DNA of 64,000 nucleotides. Source: Tetranychus cinnabarinus. Taxonomy: Eukaryota > Arthropoda > Arachnida > Trombidiformes > Tetranychidae. A program made the position numbers and the translations under genes. The stretch is from assembly GCA_022266195.1 (NCBI GenBank), contig WHVY01000001.1, positions 8,494,001 to 8,558,000 on the forward strand, read 5' to 3'. Below, piece after piece: positions 28,301 to 37,300 of this stretch (positions are counted from its first letter, which is position 1; each line of letters starts with the position of its first letter). The notes under the pieces are model-generated. The model saw nothing but the letters and a program-made list of their open reading frames with translations, had not been told where the DNA came from and searched no databases.

Positions 28301-31300
28301 ATTTGAACCTTGTAAAGTAACAACAAAGAGTGAGAAGAGGCAAGAAAATAGAAAGGCAAAAAAGTAAGAAATTCATTGAGAAAAAAGAGCAATGAAAGAA
28401 TGGAAAAGAGTTTTCAAGAAGAAAAGATAAAAATGATGATGATGATCAAGAATAATATTGTTCATCTCAAGCAAGACTCAGGCTTGAAACCATTGTAGAG
28501 TATTGATGAAAAAATGAGGCAAAAAATGGAAAGAAATTATTTCCTTCTTTGAATGTGTAAAATTTATAGCAACTGATAACCGGAACTTTGAGGAAAAGGA
28601 AAATACAATTTTCAATGAGAAGAAGCTTCTACTCTGTTCAGTTTGGCTCATAATGATTAAACTTTACATGATAATCTTTTTCAATAATCTCATCATTTTT
28701 GCTATCAATTTCACCTTTTCTTTGCTCATTAATTTCAGTTCAGTTGAGCCGAGATGAAAAGAAAAAGGGAAAACAAAAAAGTCGCAAATAGTTGAAATGC
28801 TTTTCAGTTAATAATTTAAATTCTTCTGGTAGAAATGCATGGAAATGAATAAAAGTTTTTTCACATTAAACTTGTTATTTTGTTAATCAATGTTTATGTT
28901 CAACTTTAATCTTTCAATGGAGTAAATAATCCGAAAAATATCAAAATCTATTTGAAACTAGTAGAGTTTAGTCTACGGCATAAACAGGCAAATTGCAATT
29001 TTGTTTCAATTCAGTTGTGTTTCAATAATACAGAACTATTCAGTCTCATTTACTTCACGTTTGCTTCAATATCACATGAGATAAAGGTGTGCTTTTACGA
29101 GAATAAAATATATTCGAAGGTTATTTTCTGGAAGCGGAATTGTCTTAATCTTTTTTTCGGAGATAAATGAAATCGCTTACCAGAAAAAAATCGCCTAAAC
29201 ATTTTCATTCAGGAAGACGCATAAAAGAAAAAACTTTAAATGACCTTGAAATAAGATAAATATGATTCTGTAACCTTTAAGGTTTCTACTTACAATGTTG
29301 TTAGTAAGCACCGATTCCAGCATTAGCAATTGTTGAGTTATGAGCGCGAACTTGCAAAAAATGTAAAATTCCTTGCACTCAAATATAAGTTCTCAAAGCT
29401 AACTGTTTCATAAATATAAGTCAGAGTTAAAATAGCCTCTCAGTTCAAATAATTCTACCGAAGAGTTTTCACTGCTCTTCAAGCCTAACTAAAATCATAT
29501 CAAACACTCAACTTGCCTGTCGCCATCATCTTTATTGAGCTGATGCATGAGTTTGATGTGACATGTCTTTAGACGCCTGTCTCAAAATGCACTATGTCTT
29601 ACTAGAAAATACTGCAGTCAAAATAGCGAAGGGAAAGTATGGGACAGGTTTAGGGTGGAAAAGTGTGGAAACAAATTAATTAACAAAAGGAACCTTTATT
29701 TTTTAAGAAAATTTTGTTATTAAAACGAGCAGCTAGCTCGCGCGAGGATGCAAGAAACATTTCTAACTACACAATATACAAAATCAATATAGCAAATTTT
29801 TGTGTTAAGATTTGGCCAAACTAAACGGGTTCTTATTCATAAATTGGGCTGTTTCTAAGAGAAAATGCAAATAATTCAGAACTCTATCCAAATGTCAGAC
29901 TGCAACACCTTGATTGTATTCGAATAGATGCTATCGAGCCGAAAAATCATCAACTTTAGTGCCATTGCTTTCACATATGATAGTATTAATTTGAAATGCT
30001 TCCGCCATTCCAATTTCTATCGATTCCTCTCTGTACACTAAAAAGTTATGGGCAGTAACGAACGAAATGTGGTAATATCCTGCTTTTTGAACGGAGAAAG
30101 AGAATATTAGTAATGTTAAAAAAGTACTCAGTTTAATAATTGTCGACCAATTTCTAAGTTTATTAATACAAGCTGAGCCCGATCATAACTGATCGCCTTA
30201 TGGGGTCTGGCATTATCTTTAAGATAAAGGGGCTTTATTGGGCCTGTACCACACTTTCTATTCCGAATTAAAGAATTTGCTGTGACTAAATATTCTCTAA
30301 AACCTCTCCGTTTATGGTGGCACCTTGTTCCATCCAAAAAATTTTGATGATGCCGGCAGAATCCCAGAAGACAGTCGCCATCACTTTTGGGTCGAGTCTT
30401 TCACTGGTTGGGACTCGAGTTAGTTCTGACCGTTCTGATCACTCACCCATTCTAGTGACTACAATCTGGTCTCTGCTTGGTACACGGAAAGCCAGGTCTC
30501 GTCACACGTGAATTGCTTTTGGAAAAACATCTTATGGCTTCTGTTGTAGCACGCCAAACCACGTTGAGCAGCTGCCATTCTTTGTCTTTCTGGTCAGTTG
30601 TGAGAGTGTGTGGGACAAAAACTGGACCTAACTTATTGAGCCTAAGGTAGTCATGGAGGATATAATGAATCCTGGTTTCGATACACCAAACATCACAGAA
30701 AGCTCGTCCAAAGTTACTATCTTATCTTTTTTTAAGTGCAGCTCAGATACGGGGGGCGAGGCTTTCATAATCAATTTCTAGAGGCCTTCCGGTTGGAGTC
30801 CTATTACTCATATCCTGTCGACCAATCTTGCACTGGTGATACCAATACTATATAGTAGGGAGTTCAGGGCGTGCACCCTGGTACGTATATACTATTTCAT
30901 CGTGGATCCGGCTGAGTGACCACCGTTTTTCGTAGAGGATTTTTATCCAGCGTTGTTCTTCGTTAGCCATGGCACTTTTTTGAAGTAAACTGTTGAGAGA
31001 CTAAATATTGAGAGGACATGAGTTGGCCTTCTGGGTAAAAAGTCAATAATAGATGTAGATTATTATGTCTACAAACAATTGCTTAACTTGGCTAATTTTT
31101 TTTCTTATTCGGCAATCGACTTTACCTTTACCTTTTACATTGTATATACTTGTTACGCTTATTCAAGTATTATTTGTAGTCATCTGGCTGTTATCGATAT
31201 TCACACATACTGTGCTACTTGTTAACTAATAGTAGAAACGGAACCCAAAATTTTATGTTCCACGATTTACTGATTGATCTCATACAGAAATCAAAGTTTA

Positions 31301-34300
31301 AAAAATTCAAATTTAACTTCAATAAGCAGACAAATACAGTATTTTCTGTGCAACAGATCACTTTACTTAATTTTAACAAACACTTCTATTGAAATTAAAT
31401 GTAAACTCAACTCCTCTATTATAAAAAAGCGTGACCTGTAATCTTTCTAGACTTGGGGAAAAATCTAGCAGTTTACTGAACAATGCATTTTTCCAGGACG
31501 TGAATCCGTGTGAATTTGTTCCACATTTCTATTAATTTCCCTTATGGGTGTCCAGTTATTTCTGAAGTTGCTTGCATAAAATCTGAGAAGCGTGGTTATG
31601 TAGTCGCAAGATATCGTTTCAAGCACAACATCCAAGTTTATCCATTTAGTCGATAGCAGGTTCATCTATTGATTCTTTCAAATGACTCGATACTTTTAAA
31701 TTTACCAACAACTTGACCAAATAAGATCCATCAATAGTTTCTTCTGTCCGATAATAAACACACCATTTGGGATGAAAAAGCCATTCTTTAAGCAAATTTA
31801 ATAAATTTTACTTCGAGTTATTTTCACTAACATTTCTTATCACTCATAACGGCCTCATCATGATGTGCATTTTTAGATCCTATTTTTGCTCTCTAATAAT
31901 AATTATGCATTACTTTAACCTTTATGAAGGATTGATTCTTCGTTTATGCCATAACATTGATACTTTTGCTTGTGAAAATGTTTTTATTACAACAAAATAA
32001 CTGTGATTAAAGGCAATCTACAGCAAAAGCATCGTCAATATTTTGTTTTTCAATGAACCAAATGCATTGGTTCGTCATTTAATGTGCATTAATAGTGATT
32101 CAATTTGGTTGTAAATAACAACTGCAATCCCAATTGAGGGTCAATTTTGTTTCGATTAACAATGTTTTAGGCTTTCCATTTCAAGATAAAATATGAAACA
32201 TTTAATGGCTCCTAAAATATTGGAGAGCAACAAATGTAAAATGTATTTAACCAAATAATTGCTATAAACAGTAACAATAACAAGAGAAAGCAGAAAATTT
32301 ATTGACGTTGGGAGTAAAGGAAAAGGAAGAAAACATTCTATTGAAACAAAAGCAACTTTTCAAGTTTAGTTTCTTTCTGTTCACAGTATTACATGCTCAT
32401 GAAAGGTCATGCTGATGAACATTGCAATAATAATAATAACAGGGAGTGAGAATCATAAAGAGCTTTCATGAAGATGATGGAAGGAAAGCTTTTCTTGATC
32501 GCATTTCTTGCAACTTGTAACACCATCATTTTGTCGGATTAAGTTTAGTTTTATGTTCAACTTATCAGTTTAATCTTTTTATTCAATGTCCACACTCACT
32601 GAGACACAGTTTGACTTTTTTTGTTACTTCTCAGCAAACATTGAACTTTTAACCATAACTGACCAAGCAGAAGGTAGATAATTTAATTGATTAATATCTA
32701 CAGTAAAAACTTACAGTTTACCAAACAGTCGACTGTAAATGCCTTTGGATTTTCAGTGAAAATATTGTGTGAAGTAAACTTGAATCAATGATTGAACATC
32801 AAGCCGTCAATTCGAACTGCGATTGGCAAAGTTTTCATGCAATGTAAGTTGAACAGTAAATCGTTTCAAAAGATTTTTACTTTATGCAGCGGATGAAATG
32901 TTTATCATAAGCAAATTGACTGTAATGCTCAAAATTAGAATCCCAGAGAATCATTTGTACTCGTTTAGTTGGACATCTAAATGAGCTCTTACAAATTTGA
33001 GTCTGTTTATTCAAAGAACTTTTCATTAGCCTCGATAAATGGTCGGAATGACAGACTTGATCAAAACAATTTCTTTCACGAGCAATTATCATTGTTCATC
33101 AAAAGTTAGTTTTGAATCTGAAAAACCATTTCATTTTCTTCTTAGCTTTTAATGCAATATGCGTTGACTGAACAAATCCTCTTATTGAGATTAAAATCAG
33201 ATCAGTGAATCTCATGCACATAAAACTTTCAAACATATTTAGCCGAATAAAATGCTTGGAATAATCCAACAAGAACAACGAATCTACAGTAATTCAAGTC
33301 TTACATCATTTTTATTGGTTTGCATAAAGATAGCGAGTCAAGAAATGTTATCAAAACTTCAAAATACAACTGATTAACATTGAAATAATGAGCTTGAATC
33401 AAGATTCGTTGCAATCTTATCTTCTGACAACTTGCAGGACACTTGCAATAACAACTTTCTCATCATCAAATGAAAGCATTCATTTCAAACTAAACTTTTC
33501 TTTAAACTAATCAGTTGAACATATTGCATGATGAAATCCATCGATTTAACCTCATCTCATCATTTCAGATACTTTGCTCCTTGAGTTTTCCCACCAAACA
33601 TTGTAACTCCAATGGTTAACCAATGTCTATTAAACTTTGAATAGCTTTAAACATTTGACTGAACGGACATTAACTTTCAACTGTTCAACCTGGCAATAAA
33701 CTAAATCAACTTGAGCCTTTGTCATTAGCATTGTCAACGTTATTGCCTCGTTTATTTTGTTATTACACTTGAAGATTAACCTTGATCTTTAATCAAGGTT
33801 AAAATTGTGTGAAACAAAAAGTCGCAAAGAAAGAAGAAGAAAGAAGAAAAAGATGGAAACATTATCATCTGATTATCTTATAAAGTTATTAATAATTATT
33901 TTTACAATCACATTTAGCACAATTAAATATTATGTATAACACTTTGCTTCTGTTTTTGCAGTCAATTTAATGTAATGCTTCTCACCATCTTTAAATGAAT
34001 ATTTCCTGTAAAAGTAAGAAGAAGACGAAGATGGCGAATAAGAAACTATCATCACAACTTTTCTTATCATCTATTAAGCTCTTCTTTACTGATAATTAGC
34101 TCAGTATTCTGTTTGCATGAATAGGGATTTATCTATTTTCTTCTTCTTCTTCTTCTCTTTTCATCATCTTCTTCTTCAAGTTTTCGCCTCTTGCATTTTC
34201 TTGTCAAGGGAACAAACTATTGCTTTTTTATGCATTTAATCTCCATTCTCATTCTCATCATCAACATCATCACTCAACGGTAAACATTAGGAGAGAGAGC

Positions 34301-37300
34301 GAGAGAGAAATGAAGGGAAATCAATAGAAGAGAGAGAAAAAAGGTTTTCATTTTATCTTTCCAAGCTTTCTAATTATCCTGAAAATAACTGATGAAATAT
34401 GTAAAAATCTGAATCGAGAGAGAAAAACATGTTTTCTCAATGAATGTACTTTTTTGATGAAACATTTTACTTTTTACTTTCACCATTTTCACATCAACAT
34501 TTAATCACATTTGATTGTCCTTATTTGTGTCTCATCTTCACTAATAAAGTACTCTTTATCTAATAGGTTTACTTTATTTTCTTCGCCATCTTCATTTCTC
34601 ATCCTCATTATCATTAGCTCTTGTGGTCTCTCTCTCTCTCTTCTCTCTATTTCTGTCTGTTTTTATCATCGTTTCTCTCCAATAAATTAATCATTATTTC
34701 TTGGGGTTCATCTCATGTAACCAGGTTATGAATGTTTTGATGGCAACACAGGAAAATAGTCCAATCCTTTTGGCACAAACGCTGGAAAAAGTGGTTGAAA
34801 TATTGAAAAATACTGACGTTCATTCACCAACATTAACAGGTTTTCCTCCCTCAAAAGCTGATGATCAGTTAACCAATGATCTATTAACAGGTCTTATCCA
34901 TGTAAGTCTCATTTCACTCAAACCCAACCTAATGAACCAAACCTTTACCCAAGCCTAATCCCTTTTTCCCTTTGCCTTTCCTGGTCAACCAGCCAACATG
35001 ATTTTTCATCGTTCAATTGGTAACCAGTAAAAGTCATTTGCTCGTCTCCATCAAACATTCAGTGAAAATGGTTAATCATTTGAAACACTTTTCGTTAAAT
35101 GTTTAACTTTTCAACTTTTTTCTCCACTTTTATACTCTTCTATCTTTTGCCTCTTAACATCATAATCACTCTTGTTTACCTTTTTTTCATCCACCTTCAT
35201 TATCATCATTCATCTTTACTTTCATCATAATCAGATTATGAAGAGGGGAAGGAAAGCAATCCTTTTTTTGCTCCTTTTCTTACCTCAATCAAAATGAGCA
35301 ATAACAAGTTATCGTTGATGATATCGCTAGGAAAATGAGCTTACTATCAACCATTGCTTTCCATACTATTCATCATCATTATCATCATTTTTTCTTCTTC
35401 TAATTACTGTTATTTTCTCATGATTACTCGTCATTTATCTTTGTCTTTTTTTACTTTTCTTCTCTTCTTTTTCCTTTTGCTCATCATCCTGTCACCATCA
35501 GAGTAACAAGGCAACTGGAATGAGACGAATGTCATATGAACAAGTTGTACGTAAAAACAGCTCCGGTCTATTGCAAAGTCCAACCACCAATTCCAACTTT
35601 TCAAATCTTCCCGAAAACCTGAAAACTCTCTTTGATTACCAATGGACTTGGCATTTTAATATAATTGAATTGGAGCGACTTACCGAGAAAAGGTAAAGCC
35701 AATTCACTTTCCTTAATTTCACCCATTCTGCTAAAAACCCAGAGAGAAAAAAAAGTGACGTAAAATTACCAGAAAAACGATAATTTTTATAGCAAACATT
35801 AAACTCTATGTTGACTGATTACTTGAAAATTATCAGCAATTCTGGTAAACATTTTCCTTTTAATTTACCTTTGTGAGGAGAGAGAAAAAGGGTTTCATTG
35901 AGAAAAGTACAACTTTTCAACTTGGAATAATCAGTGTTTACTCTTAACATGAAAAGGCGCAAAAAATGTTCATGCTATTGAACTTAATCTTGTAAACTTT
36001 GGAAAAAAAGCTTTCAAGTTTCTCTTCATTTACCAGATTAAACATTTGCTTAATTAAACAGCATTTTAATAGCAAAAGGCAAAAATAGATGTTTGTACCT
36101 TTTTCTCGTTTCGCCAATTCAATCTCAACATTCAAACATGATTCAAGTTATCATTTGTTCATGTAAAAGTTGTAAGAAGATGTAACGAGAGAGAGAGAAA
36201 AAAGCATTTTTACCCGAAATTCGCAAAAATTGTTTTCTCTTGTTTCATGAAAGTTGGTAAACTTGGAAAAGCTGAAAACTAAATGAATAGACTTTGCGCT
36301 CTCATGGGAGAGTTTTTGCAGTCTTGAGATGAAAGTTAATTAGCTTAAAATGAACCCAACCAATTAACTATCATTTCTGTCAATGAATCTTAATCTACTT
36401 TTCAGCTTCACCATACTTCTTTTGCACCCACTTTAATGCATTTTTCCCTTCGTTCATCATATCAGCATTTTTATCTCAATGATGATTGCTAACTTTGCAT
36501 CTTGTTGAATTAACTGTTCAACTTGATGGCTTTTGAATGGGCAAAAATGCAAATGCAAACGAAAACGAAAAGCGAACCAAAATCGAAAACAAAAAAGTTG
36601 TTCGAGAAAATACTTGGAAAAGCAATAATTTAATGTTTCCCTTTTGCCTCTTCATTTCAGGCCATTATTTTTTCTCGGATTATCAATATTGTCTTCATTC
36701 AATGTTTGTTCAAATTTAAATTGTGATGAATCAACTTTACGCAACTGGCTTGTGGTCGTTGAATCACAGTATCGTGATAACCCATATCACAATTCAACTC
36801 ATGCAGCAGATGTTATGCAAGCAACATCATATTTTCTGAGGAAACCTCGATTGAAAGCCATCTTTGATCCACTGGATGAGGTTATTAGCCTCATCTCAGC
36901 TATAATTCATGATATTGATCATCCAGGAAAGTCTAGTGCGTTCCTTTGCAATTCAAATAATGAACTCGCCATACTTTATAATGATATGTAAGTATTTCAT
37001 AACTTGAAATCAATGTAAACAACAAACTGTGTTCAACTGTCAAAAGACAACTGTTGTACTCAATAATAGATGAGAGTGAAAAAGCTGTTTATTGGAATCA
37101 AATCAACTTTAATTGTCTAAATTGCAATGTGATTACAAAAACTAATCAGACTCTTTTACATTAATAATGAAAAACAACAAGTTGGTCAACTTTAATTTGA
37201 AATATTTAACAAGAAGCTCAATATTAAAGTTGCAATCAACTCTGTCAACTAGCTTTGACCAAATTTTCCCTTCAACTTTCATTAAGTTGTCACAATGATA

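Noticed and set aside
32757..32845. Possible exon ending CDWQSFHAM at a GTAAGT donor
   Set aside because: No usable acceptor: every frame from the nearby AG sites meets a stop, and the position is wrong for a PAS exon.
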